Source: Winogradskyella eckloniae (lineage in GTDB: Bacteria; Bacteroidota; Bacteroidia; Flavobacteriales; Flavobacteriaceae). From it: a stretch of 64,000 nucleotides of DNA. Position numbers and translations under genes: made by a program. The stretch is from assembly GCF_013249045.1 (NCBI RefSeq), contig NZ_JABRWP010000003.1, positions 248,001-312,000 of the forward strand, written 5' to 3'. A model generated the notes under the pieces. That model was not told the origin of the DNA, made no database searches, and saw only the letters and a program-made list of their open reading frames with translations. Positions 17,520 to 25,450 of the stretch are shown here, one piece after another; positions within the stretch are counted from its first letter, which is position 1; every line of letters starts with the position of its first letter.

Positions 17520-18077
17520 ATGAAAATTAATAATATAAAACTTTTTGCCATTGCAATTTTAGTGTCAATGACAGCTTATAATTGTAGTGATGACGATGAT
17601 GTAATTGTGCCAAGTGGTCCAGATTTTAGCGGTACATATATACAAGAAGATCAAATGGGACGACCAGCAGTAAATACGGTATTTGTGTCTAGTGGCACGA
17701 AAGATGCTTTTAATACAACAGTGCCTTCAGAGCAAGGTGCAGCATTTCAATCTATGTTTCAGGCTAATTTAGAAGGATTAAGTCCTGCTTATAATGAACC
17801 AACAGATGCTAATGCATTAACCTTAACATCTGCTCAATTTACAGGTTTACTAGCAACAGATGTTCTTAATGTGTCTCTAGATGGTACCACAACATTTTAT
17901 GATGGTACAAATGTCTTAACTGGCAGAGCTTTAGCTGATGATGTTATTACTGTAGAGCTACTACTGATTTTTGGTGGTGAAGATTTTTCGGAAAATCCAG
18001 GATTATCAAATGATAATGTAGATGCTAACGATAAAGCATTTTTATCATCATTTCCATACTTAGCCTCACCTTGGTAA
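17520..18077 (+). CDS. DUF4331-like lipoprotein, C-terminal-half type
   Basis: 185 residues with lipobox SMTAYNC (Cys22) and an acidic tract after it. The body contains QMGRPAVNTVFVSSGTKDAF (about 45-64), LLATDVLNVSLDG, GRALADDVITVELLLIFGG and a final ASPW. These resemble the second half of long DUF4331 proteins, so this and the preceding gene look like a split DUF4331 pair. They are separated by only 25 bases. The lipid anchor suggests that the two parts assemble at a membrane surface (inference). Confidence 0.72.
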   Translation: MKINNIKLFAIAILVSMTAYNCSDDDDVIVPSGPDFSGTYIQEDQMGRPAVNTVFVSSGTKDAFNTTVPSEQGAAFQSMFQANLEGLSPAYNEPTDANALTLTSAQFTGLLATDVLNVSLDGTTTFYDGTNVLTGRALADDVITVELLLIFGGEDFSENPGLSNDNVDANDKAFLSSFPYLASPW

Positions 18078-18092
18078 ACCATACCATTTCAT

Positions 18093-18132
18093 ATCTTGAA
18101 GCAAGGTGCAGACTTTGCTTCAAGATTATTTT
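18093..18132 (+). terminator. Hairpin with T-rich tail between DUF4331-like and TPR genes
   Basis: A perfect 12-bp stem ATCTTGAAGCAA / TTGCTTCAAGAT (18093-18104 and 18115-18126), 10-base loop, then TATTTTTAA. The downstream gene starts 28 bases later without a visible new promoter, so it may be a partial terminator or an mRNA-stabilising hairpin within the operon. Confidence 0.7.
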
Positions 18133-18159
18133 TAATTAAAAACTCAAAAATTTAGAATT

Positions 18160-19437
18160 ATGATAATCAAAAAAATCCTTCCTCTTATATTACTGTTAGC
18201 TGCATTTAGTTGTAACTCTAAGCAAGTTACTAATGCAGAAGACTATAATAAATATATGACAACTACAGTGAGCCAAGCTGATTTATTGGCATCTGCAAAA
18301 TTTTGGACAGATAAATTAGAAGCGACACCAAATCAGTATCCATATTTAGTAAAACGAGCAAATGCATATACGCAGATTTTTAATGCTACTAGCGAAATAG
18401 ATTATTTAATAAAAGCCGAAGAAGATTTATTGGCAGCCATTACTATTACTAATGGTAAAACGACCTCCTATCTAAAAAGTTTAGCATCTAATTACATATC
18501 GCAACATCGATTTAAAGAAGCGCTTGAAATATTGCATAAGGCTAAAGCCAATGGCGATAAAATTAATGGTACAAAAAAAATGCTCTTTGATGTGCATTTA
18601 GAGTTAGGAAATTACATCTACGCAGAAGCTTATTTAAAAGAAATAAAAAACGAAACCGATTTTGATTATTTAATTCGATTGGCAAAATGGGAAGACCATA
18701 AAGGTAATTTAGATGGTGCTATTGTAAATATGGAAAAAGCAACTAAGATTGCAGAATCGTCTAATTTAAAAGGGATGAAGCAATGGGCTTATACTAATTC
18801 TGCAGATTTTTATGGTCATGCTGGTGATATTAAAAAATCTTATCAATATTTTTTAAAGGCATTAGCGCTAGATCCCAATGATGCTTATGCTAAAAAAGGC
18901 ATAGCATGGATTGTGTATTCTCATGAGCAGAATACGGAAGAAGCTTTATCTATTTTAGAACATATTTCTAGTTATAATCAGGCTCCAGATTACGAGTTAT
19001 TAAAAGCAGACATAGCAGAATCTCAAAGGGATTTAACATTGCAATCTGAGGCGATAAAGCGTTATCAAAAAGCCGTAAGTAATAAACAATATGGCGCTAT
19101 GTATAATGGCTATAATGTGATGCTTTATACAGACAATTTATTAGCACCAGAGTTGGCTTTAGATCTTGCAAAAACTGAAGTAGCTAATAGGCCAACACCA
19201 CAATCTTATGATTTATTAGCCTGGAGTTATTTTAAAAATGGAAATGTAGAAAAAGCTACGGAAATTATTGAAACCTACGTTGATGGAAAAACCTATGAGC
19301 CAGCTGTTTTATATCATGTTGCAGCAATTTATAAGGCTTCTGGAAAAACTGAAAAAATAAAACCTTTAAAGGAAGAGTTGATTGCTAGTTTGTATGAATT
19401 AGGACCGTTAATGACTTCAAAAATTAAAAACTTATAG
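18160..19437 (+). CDS. Tetratricopeptide-repeat lipoprotein
   Basis: 425 residues with lipobox LLAAFSC (Cys18) and TPR-type helical repeats across the rest: KSLASNYISQHRFKEALEIL, HKGNLDGAIVNMEKATKI, AGDIKKSYQYFLKALALDPN and LLAWSYFKNGNVEKATEII. It is likely an envelope scaffold. It follows the two DUF4331-type genes on the same strand, an association I recall from other Bacteroidota, and the three may form one surface complex (inference). Confidence 0.8.
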   Translation: MIIKKILPLILLLAAFSCNSKQVTNAEDYNKYMTTTVSQADLLASAKFWTDKLEATPNQYPYLVKRANAYTQIFNATSEIDYLIKAEEDLLAAITITNGKTTSYLKSLASNYISQHRFKEALEILHKAKANGDKINGTKKMLFDVHLELGNYIYAEAYLKEIKNETDFDYLIRLAKWEDHKGNLDGAIVNMEKATKIAESSNLKGMKQWAYTNSADFYGHAGDIKKSYQYFLKALALDPNDAYAKKGIAWIVYSHEQNTEEALSILEHISSYNQAPDYELLKADIAESQRDLTLQSEAIKRYQKAVSNKQYGAMYNGYNVMLYTDNLLAPELALDLAKTEVANRPTPQSYDLLAWSYFKNGNVEKATEIIETYVDGKTYEPAVLYHVAAIYKASGKTEKIKPLKEELIASLYELGPLMTSKIKNL

Positions 19438-19649
19438 CTAAAATTATCTGAAAGCCTATTGCTGAAATCCGATAACGAATGCGATAAAAAAATGAGGGAC
19501 ATGAATTAAAAAGAAATCGGCTATTAATTTGTGGGGAAGCAAATTATATAAGTTGATTGGTTGCTAGCAAAAAAAATTAACCTCTGATTAGGGTTGGTTA
19601 AATCATGAAAAATTTCATGATGTTTTTTGAGTTTTTTTGTTAGGTAAAG

Positions 19650-19679
19650 CACCTGCTCGAAAGAGTGGGTGTTTTTTTA
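19650..19679 (+). terminator. Terminator with GAAA tetraloop
   Basis: Nine-bp stem CACCTGCTC / GAGTGGGTG (two G-T pairs) closed by a GAAA loop of the stable GNRA class and followed by seven Ts. It lies 212 bases after the TPR gene, which implies a long 3' untranslated region or a short unrecognised transcript. Confidence 0.8.
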
Positions 19680-19700
19680 TATGAATATACCTATTGAAAT

Positions 19701-19730
19701 AAAAAAACCATCACGATAAGGTGATGGTTT
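19701..19730 (-). terminator. Terminator of the sigma/anti-sigma operon
   Basis: Read on the minus strand, stem AAACCATCAC / GTGATGGTTT (10 bp, loop 6) precedes a T-run. It lies 20 bases after the anti-sigma stop codon. Confidence 0.85.
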
Positions 19731-19750
19731 ATATTTTATAAATAAGGATG

Positions 19751-20545
19751 TTATGGTGTCGTGTCAATTACACCAAGTGTATAAAGCTGTTCCATTGTAG
19801 GAGAAGCACTTCCGCCTGTTGGCTCTAACGTTATCCCAAACGCTTGGCTTTCGTTAGCGTTAGTAATAGCGAAAATCTTATTGTCATCTGTGTTAAAATC
19901 TTCAATGGTTCCTAGACTTGTAGGTGTTAATGGGTTTAATGTAAGCGACCAAACCTGCCATACTTTTCCTTGTGGTGCATTAGGAAGTCCTTCTGCATCT
20001 AGATATATTGTGTTGTCTGCTTTATTCCAGTATACTTTTGCAAAACTTGTAGCGAAATCGCCTTGGCCACCTAATGGTACTGTAATAATATTTTTATCAC
20101 GTATTACCCTTAACCAATTTTTAGTCGCAGCAAGATCTGTTTTGGCATCCTCTATTTGTGTTTCTAAATAAATTTTATCGGTTTCAGCCGTTTGTAATTG
20201 TAATTCTAATGCTGTTTTTTGGTTTAGCGTCCATAATAAGCCACCAGCCAAAATTATTGATGCCGCCCAACCTGTATAAGATATCCAATTTGGTTTCTTA
20301 GGTTTAAGATCCACAACTTTAGTATCTGTTTCATTTAATTTTCCTTTAAAAGAATCAAAGTCAATTGCATGTGGTGATACTGCAGCTGTTAGTTTCACTA
20401 TAGCATTTTCAATCTCTAAAACCTCTTGTAACAACTCAGGATGCTGCTGTAAAAGACCGTAGATTTCCTGATTTTCTGCTTCAGAAAGTTGGCCAGCTAC
20501 ATAAAGCTCTAAAATACCTGTTTCTATGTATGCTTTTATATCCAT
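19751..20545 (-). CDS. Anti-sigma factor, RskA-like
   Basis: 264 residues: an N-terminal cytosolic helical region (1-80; ILELYVAGQLSEAENQEI is the typical anti-sigma domain start), one membrane span at about 88-106 (WISYTGWAASIILAGGLLW), a short coiled coil (about 108-140) and a periplasmic RskA C-terminal domain (KVYWNKADNTIYLDAEGLP, GKVWQVWSL, FGITLEPTGGS). It should hold the adjacent ECF sigma factor at the membrane until a signal triggers release. It starts one base after the sigma stop codon, so the two are co-translated. Confidence 0.92.
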   Translation of the reverse strand: MDIKAYIETGILELYVAGQLSEAENQEIYGLLQQHPELLQEVLEIENAIVKLTAAVSPHAIDFDSFKGKLNETDTKVVDLKPKKPNWISYTGWAASIILAGGLLWTLNQKTALELQLQTAETDKIYLETQIEDAKTDLAATKNWLRVIRDKNIITVPLGGQGDFATSFAKVYWNKADNTIYLDAEGLPNAPQGKVWQVWSLTLNPLTPTSLGTIEDFNTDDNKIFAITNANESQAFGITLEPTGGSASPTMEQLYTLGVIDTTP

Positions 20546-20546
20546 A

Positions 20547-21077
20547 TTACAATACCATATCTCTTAATTGTTGTATACAGTTTCGGTTTCTTGTTTTTAC
20601 CGTACCTATAGGCATTTGTAATTCTTCTGAGGTTTCCTTTTGTGTAAAACCTTTAAAATATAAAAGTTCAATAACCGCTTTACACTTTTCTCCTAATTGG
20701 GTTACAAATTTTTTAATACCAATGGCATCTGTACTGTCATCTAAATTATCATGACCCGCTATGATATCTACGAAAAAATCGGCATTTAGGTTTTGTTTTG
20801 ATTGCTTAAAGGCCTTGGATCGTGTCTTATCTATTGCAGCATTCCGTGCAATATTTAATATCCAAGTAAAAAACCGTCCTTTCTTTGAAGAGTAGGTGTC
20901 CGCTTTATGCCAAGCTTTTATAAATACGTCTTGCATTACTTCATCTGCAATAGCTGTATCCTTTACAATATTGTATACAACACCATGTATACTTTTATTA
21001 TACATACTGTAAAGCTTTTCAAACGCCACTTGGTTTTTGTTCTGAAATTGATTTACTAATGTGTCTAAATCTGCCAT
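20547..21077 (-). CDS. ECF-type RNA polymerase sigma factor (SigK-like)
   Basis: 176 residues. Region 2 (about 10-80) has YNKSIHGVVYNIVKD, ADEVMQDVFIKAWHKA and GRFFTWILNIARNAAID. Region 4 (about 120-175) has YFKGFTQKETSEELQMPIGTVKTR. Regions 1 and 3 are absent, as expected for ECF factors. Pairing with an RskA-type anti-sigma factor suggests the SigK group. Likely targets nearby are its own operon, yceI and the DUF4331 operon, but I could not find a shared promoter motif by eye. Confidence 0.95.
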   Translation of the reverse strand: MADLDTLVNQFQNKNQVAFEKLYSMYNKSIHGVVYNIVKDTAIADEVMQDVFIKAWHKADTYSSKKGRFFTWILNIARNAAIDKTRSKAFKQSKQNLNADFFVDIIAGHDNLDDSTDAIGIKKFVTQLGEKCKAVIELLYFKGFTQKETSEELQMPIGTVKTRNRNCIQQLRDMVL

Positions 21078-21197
21078 AAGAAATATATTCTAGAATGTAA
21101 TGCAGATAAGGGGAAGTAAATCACCGCAATTATTCTAAACTTAAGAGTTAATGAGTTATAAGATGTTAAAGGTACAAATATTTTATGTTAACGTAGT

Positions 21198-21818
21198 TTA
21201 ATTTTCACGTAAGTATGTATTGACTTCAATCGCTACGTCTTCCCATGTTTTACTTACACCATCGGCACCTTTGTGAAGATCAAAGCATACCTTGTTTAAG
21301 GTGTTTAGAGCATCTAAAGCCTTCCAATTTTTTAAGTCCATTGTCCCTTTTAGGTTAACACGTCTTTCATCTGTGATAGTAATGTCTAATGGTAAATCTG
21401 CTGTGACGCCATTCATTAAAATTTGCGCAACCGGTTTATCCTCAGTAAAACGGATTGTTCCTTTTAGCATCTCTGTATCCATCATAGCACCAAAAAAAGA
21501 TACCTTCAGTTTTTCGTCTCTAGCGTCATCTTTTGTAAATAAACTACTAATAGGAATTGAAAATTCTAAATTATTTAAGGCTTCTTGAGGTGTTGATCCT
21601 ACTTTTTCTTCAAAATTTAAAGTCGCAAATTCACCAGCAACTGGTACTTTTTCGGTGGTTTTATAGGCTGTCCATTTTAAAGTTGTTGCTTCAGGCTTTA
21701 CAACATACTTCACTGTGTTTTCTACAGTCTCTGGTTCTGCCTGCTTTTTGTCTTCTTTACAAGCGGTTAATACTAAAGTAAAAATGGCTAAAAATGATAA
21801 GAATTGTATGCGTTTCAT
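21198..21818 (-). CDS. YceI-family lipoprotein
   Basis: 206 residues with lipobox LVLTAC (Cys20). The YceI beta-barrel-like (lipocalin-like) domain spans about 40-205: TTLKWTAYKTTEKVPVAGEF, NLEFSIPISSLFTKDDARDEKLK, VTADLPLDITITDERRV. YceI proteins bind isoprenoid-type lipids in the periplasm. It lies 120 bases upstream of the sigma operon on the same strand and is divergent from hemN, so the FNR-like palindrome at 21896 lies in its upstream region as well. Confidence 0.88.
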   Translation of the reverse strand: MKRIQFLSFLAIFTLVLTACKEDKKQAEPETVENTVKYVVKPEATTLKWTAYKTTEKVPVAGEFATLNFEEKVGSTPQEALNNLEFSIPISSLFTKDDARDEKLKVSFFGAMMDTEMLKGTIRFTEDKPVAQILMNGVTADLPLDITITDERRVNLKGTMDLKNWKALDALNTLNKVCFDLHKGADGVSKTWEDVAIEVNTYLREN

Positions 21819-21895
21819 ATTGTGATTATTTTTTTAGTAAAGTTAAGCAGATAATTGTAATTAACCATAAAGTTACTAGGATTTCATTTTTGTTT

Positions 21896-21942
21896 AACAT
21901 GATAAAAATCATGTTTTAAACCAATCCATCCTATTAATTTTG
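21896..21942 (+). promoter_or_regulatory. FNR-like box and -7 element of hemN
   Basis: A perfect inverted repeat AACATGAT-N4-ATCATGTT (21896-21915) is followed by TAATTTTG (21935-21942), a TAnnTTTG -7 box. The palindrome centre is 29.5 bp before the first base of the -7 box, placing it near -41.5 from the likely start, the usual class II activator position. No TTG -33 element is present, as expected for an activator-dependent promoter. The same geometry recurs at ccoS and ccoI. Confidence 0.75.
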
Positions 21943-21960
21943 AATTCAAGATTTAGTGGT

Positions 21961-23325
21961 ATGAGTCAAGTGTTAATTAATAAATATAATGTTGCAGGAC
22001 CTCGATATACGAGTTATCCTACGGTTCCATATTGGGATTTAAATTCTTTTTCATTGAAACAATGGAAATTATCATTGAAGCAATCCTTTAAAGAGAGTAA
22101 TGCCTCAGAAGGCATTAGCCTTTATATCCATTTACCGTTTTGCGAAAGTTTATGTACGTTTTGTGGATGTCATAAAAGAATTACCAAGCAACATAGTGTA
22201 GAATCACCTTATATAAATGCGGTATTAAAAGAATGGAATTTATACTGTAATGAATTAACTGAAAAACCTAAGATAAAAGAATTGCATCTTGGAGGTGGTA
22301 CACCCACTTTCTTTTCTCCAGAGCATCTTAAGTTTTTAATTACAGAATTGCTCAGAGTGGCTGAGTTGGCAGAAGATTATGAATTTAGTTTTGAAGGTCA
22401 TCCTAACAATACAACCAAAGCTCATTTGCAAACTTTATTCAATTTAGGTTTTAGACGTGTGAGTTTTGGTGTCCAAGATTATAATCTTAAAGTGCAGAAG
22501 GCTATTCATCGTATTCAACCTTTTGAAAACGTAAAAAATGTTACCGAATTAGCCCGTGAAATTGGTTATACTTCTGTGGGTCACGACATCATTTTTGGGT
22601 TACCATTTCAAACCGAATTAGACGTGATAGAAACCATAGAAAAAACGAAAAGTCTAATGCCAGACCGATTGGCTTTTTATAGTTATGCGCATGTCCCTTG
22701 GATAAAAGGTAACGGACAACGTGGTTTTGAAAATAAAGATCTACCAACAGCTGCCGAAAAACGAAAACAGTATGAGATGGGTAAACAACGTTTAGAAAAC
22801 ATAGGCTATAAGGAAATAGGTATGGATCATTTTGCCTTACAGCATGATGCCCTTTATAAAGCTATGAAACAAAAAAGTTTACATCGTAATTTTATGGGTT
22901 ACACTGCCTCTAAAACGCAAGCAATGATTGGCTTAGGTGTGTCTTCAATTAGCGATAGTTGGTATGGGTTTTCTCAAAACGTAAAATCAATAGAAGAATA
23001 TTATCACTTAGTAAATAACGATATCATACCAGTGTTTAAGGGTCATATCTTAGTTCCGGAAGACTTAATAATTAGAACACATATCCTTAACCTGATGTGT
23101 AATTTTAAAACGTCATGGCATCAAGATAAATTGATGTTTAAAGCATTGCCAGACGTCCTTGTAAAACTCAAGGAATTTGAAAACGATGAGTTAATACAAT
23201 TTGAAGATTATCAAGTTACTGTTACAGAAAAAGGAAAACCCTTTATTAGAAATATTTGTATGGCGTTTGATTTGCGCCTACAGCGACAAAAACCAGAAAC
23301 AGCGTTGTTTTCAATGACCATATAA
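21961..23325 (+). CDS. hemN: Oxygen-independent coproporphyrinogen III oxidase (radical SAM)
   Basis: 454 residues from ATG 21961 (MSQVLINKYN); an earlier in-frame ATG at 21940 would overlap the -7 box, so I reject it. It carries VAGPRYTSYPTVPYW near the N-terminus, the radical SAM cluster motif CESLCTFCGCHK (CxxxCxxC plus the extra Cys of HemN) and the SAM-binding LHLGGGTPTF. It converts coproporphyrinogen III to protoporphyrinogen IX without O2 in haem synthesis. It lies beside the haem-rich cbb3 oxidase locus, under an FNR-like box, which fits expression at low oxygen. The universal stress gene follows after 55 bases. Confidence 0.95.
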   Translation: MSQVLINKYNVAGPRYTSYPTVPYWDLNSFSLKQWKLSLKQSFKESNASEGISLYIHLPFCESLCTFCGCHKRITKQHSVESPYINAVLKEWNLYCNELTEKPKIKELHLGGGTPTFFSPEHLKFLITELLRVAELAEDYEFSFEGHPNNTTKAHLQTLFNLGFRRVSFGVQDYNLKVQKAIHRIQPFENVKNVTELAREIGYTSVGHDIIFGLPFQTELDVIETIEKTKSLMPDRLAFYSYAHVPWIKGNGQRGFENKDLPTAAEKRKQYEMGKQRLENIGYKEIGMDHFALQHDALYKAMKQKSLHRNFMGYTASKTQAMIGLGVSSISDSWYGFSQNVKSIEEYYHLVNNDIIPVFKGHILVPEDLIIRTHILNLMCNFKTSWHQDKLMFKALPDVLVKLKEFENDELIQFEDYQVTVTEKGKPFIRNICMAFDLRLQRQKPETALFSMTI

Positions 23326-23380
23326 CTCAGAATAAATTATAGTAAATAATAACGTGTCATCAGTAAATAAAAAATAGATT

Positions 23381-24214
23381 ATGAAAAAAATTATTATACC
23401 AGTGGATTTTTCTGAACATTCAGAATTTGCCCTAGAAGCTGCAGCTAATTTAGCTCAAAAGTTTGAATCTGAACTTATCGTATTGCATATGTTAGAACTG
23501 TCTAATGCTATTATTTCTTCGTCTAGTGATACACTAAGCCAAGAAGCCGTGTTTTATTTAAAACTTGCTGAACAAAAGTTTGATGATTTTTTAAATAAAC
23601 CCTATTTAAAAGACATTAATGTTACACCTATTGTTAAACATTTTAAGGTTTGGAGCGAAGTTAATGACGTTGCAAAAGAACACAATGCAGATCTTATTGT
23701 TATGGGATCGCATGGTGTAAGTGGTATAAAAGAAGTCTTAATAGGCTCTAATACAGAAAAAGTAGTACGTCATTCAGAGATACCTGTGTTGGTGGTTAAA
23801 CACAATCCTATTTTATTAGATTTTGAAAATGTTGTTTTTGCGAGTGATTTCTCAGAAGATGCTATTAAGCCGTATCAAAACGCAAGAAAAACTTTTGAAA
23901 AACTCAATGCTAAAATGCAATTAGTGTATGTTAATTCGCCAGATGGAAACTTTAGAAGCTCTTCAGAGATTGATAAGAAAATTGCTGAATTCTTAAATAA
24001 AGCAGAAGGTAATCTAGATCATATAGACTCAGTTAGGGTTGTTTCTGATTATTCCGTAGAAAAAGGAATTTTAAACTTTGCTAATGTTACAGGTGCCGAT
24101 GTTATTGCCGTTGCCACACATGGTAGAAAAGGTTTAGCTCATTTCTTTGAAGGCAGTGTTTCTGAAGATATTGCCAATCACTCTACACTACCAGTGATGA
24201 CCTTTAAAATATAA
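23381..24214 (+). CDS. Universal stress protein with two UspA domains
   Basis: 277 residues, two tandem Usp domains. Domain 1 (1-145) starts KKIIIPVDFSEHSEFALEAA and ends with the nucleotide-binding motif MGSHGVSGIKEVLIGSNTEK. Domain 2 (about 150-277) has VVFASDFSEDA and THGRKGLAHFFEGSVSED. Tandem Usp proteins often respond to hypoxia and energy limitation. It has no promoter of its own that I can see and probably reads through from hemN. Confidence 0.92.
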   Translation: MKKIIIPVDFSEHSEFALEAAANLAQKFESELIVLHMLELSNAIISSSSDTLSQEAVFYLKLAEQKFDDFLNKPYLKDINVTPIVKHFKVWSEVNDVAKEHNADLIVMGSHGVSGIKEVLIGSNTEKVVRHSEIPVLVVKHNPILLDFENVVFASDFSEDAIKPYQNARKTFEKLNAKMQLVYVNSPDGNFRSSSEIDKKIAEFLNKAEGNLDHIDSVRVVSDYSVEKGILNFANVTGADVIAVATHGRKGLAHFFEGSVSEDIANHSTLPVMTFKI

Positions 24215-24262
24215 TGCCATATCGATGTAGGTATATTAGTTAGTGTTTTATTACATCGATTT

Positions 24263-24297
24263 AAAAACGTCAAAATAGTTTTTTTGGCGTTTTTTAT
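24263..24297 (+). terminator. Terminator after the hemN-usp unit
   Basis: Stem AACGTCAAAA / TTTTGGCGTT (24266-24275 with 24282-24291, one G-T pair) followed by a T-run. It overlaps the 3' end of the convergent 4TM gene by a few bases. Confidence 0.65.
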
Positions 24298-24785
24298 TGT
24301 ATCGCTTCCCTAAATTCACGTGATTCACTGGCATTGAGATTTAAGTCGTCTTTAATTGAATTGGTGGTAGGTCTTAAGAGAATTAAATACGCTAAAAGCA
24401 GCATTGAAATAATTATATAATACTGATTAGAGGTGATTAAAAATATCGCAATTCCAAAAATAGCTGGTCCATCAATCAACGCAAATTGAATTATTTTAAT
24501 GGTGTAATAGTGCGTTAATTTATCTTTTAATGTCGTTTTTGCTTTAACCCGTTTTAAATTATTTTGAAACAAAAAGTGGTTGATAATGGTTAATACTATA
24601 GCAAAAGCTGGGACTAAATAAAAGAAAATATCTTCTGTTTCTGAGAAATTGAGAACTGCCTTTTCAGTATTAAAATAAGCCATGGCACCAAATAAGATAA
24701 TACCTGTGCACAATGCAAAATGTACAATGGATAAAGATCGTATTGTGCTTTTTGTCGACCTCAAATGTTTTGCCGTTGTATTCAT
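24294..24785 (-). CDS. Four-span membrane protein, function unknown
   Basis: 163 residues with four hydrophobic segments (about 18-38, 50-72, 96-116 and 120-140) and a charged C-terminus (LNASESREFREAIQ). I recognise no family. It is the last gene of the minus-strand run that starts at ccoS, 90 bases after the beta-barrel gene, so low-oxygen expression is plausible. Confidence 0.6.
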   Translation of the reverse strand: MNTTAKHLRSTKSTIRSLSIVHFALCTGIILFGAMAYFNTEKAVLNFSETEDIFFYLVPAFAIVLTIINHFLFQNNLKRVKAKTTLKDKLTHYYTIKIIQFALIDGPAIFGIAIFLITSNQYYIIISMLLLAYLILLRPTTNSIKDDLNLNASESREFREAIQ

Positions 24786-24875
24786 AATATGATGATTTAA
24801 TTACATTAATTACGGATTAGAGTTTTACGTTTTTTAAAACCGGTAACCTAGTCTTAAATGGATATTTGCAGCTAC

Positions 24876-25403
24876 CTAATTAGTGTTTTTTACATAGACA
24901 TTTTCCTCTTCAAATAAATGGCCATATCCAATACCTAAACCAGCTTCGTAGTTAAAATGTTGGCCTAAATTTCTTCTAATTCCCCAAGTAGGAACAATAG
25001 AAATATCACTAATAAAGTTGAGATGATTAGGTACAGATCCTATAACCATATCTATATGATAGGTTGTTTTTATAGCGATAAAATTTCCACTATTTCCGTC
25101 AGTTCTATAGGATTTAGATTCACGCTTATTTAAATTATAATACCATCTAGGTTCAATAGTCAACGCAGGAATTAAAACAAATAAAAATTCAGTATCTTCA
25201 TTAAAGCTTTCACTAAAAGCACCTGCATCAAAGCCTATTTCACTTCGTAGCGCAATGGCGTTAGTAAGTTTTAATTCGTTGTGTGCCCAAACGCCTAATA
25301 AACCAGTTTGTATGCCATAAATGGATTTTTCTACACTAGTATTTTGAGCTGAAGACATTAGAAAACTTGTTGTGCAAATTAGTGCAATTATAATTTTTCT
25401 CAT
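24876..25403 (-). CDS. Beta-barrel-like outer membrane protein, C-terminus cut by an in-frame TAG
   Basis: 175 residues with signal peptide (LMSSAQ) and alternating aromatic/polar strands such as LIPALTIEPRWYYNLNKRE, ISIVPTWGIRRNLG and NYEAGLGIGYGHLF. The frame stops at TAG (24876-24878) after VYVKNTN. Beyond the stop, in the same frame, it continues VAANIHLRLGYRF and then TAA at 24834-24836. That is a perfect final barrel strand ending in the C-terminal Phe needed for outer-membrane insertion. So the gene looks complete at 189 codons except for one nonsense codon: a recent mutation, a sequencing error, or leaky readthrough. Its position within the cco locus is notable. Confidence 0.72.
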   Translation of the reverse strand: MRKIIIALICTTSFLMSSAQNTSVEKSIYGIQTGLLGVWAHNELKLTNAIALRSEIGFDAGAFSESFNEDTEFLFVLIPALTIEPRWYYNLNKRESKSYRTDGNSGNFIAIKTTYHIDMVIGSVPNHLNFISDISIVPTWGIRRNLGQHFNYEAGLGIGYGHLFEEENVYVKNTN

Positions 25404-25450
25404 TAAGGATGATTAGCGTTAAAGCAACTAATATAAGAAATCATTAGAAT

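Larger units (their letters stand above)
19438..19750. other. Gene-free region with tandem hairpins between convergent genes
   Basis: No gene is visible in these 313 bases. Three hairpins are: ATCATGAAA-AA-TTTCATGAT (19602-19621) followed by T-rich DNA, a strong plus-strand terminator at 19650, and a minus-strand terminator at 19701. About 150 bases before the first hairpin are otherwise featureless. Confidence 0.6.

Noticed and set aside
19602..19621. ATCATGAAA-AA-TTTCATGAT as a fourth FNR-like box
   Set aside because: The half-sites are in the wrong order (ATCATGA...TCATGAT rather than ATGAT...ATCAT), it lies between convergent genes and is followed by T-runs, so a terminator-like hairpin is more likely.
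24876..24878. TAG decoded as pyrrolysine
   Set aside because: Nothing in the window suggests a pyrrolysine system and the group is not known for it; mutation, error or leaky readthrough is simpler.
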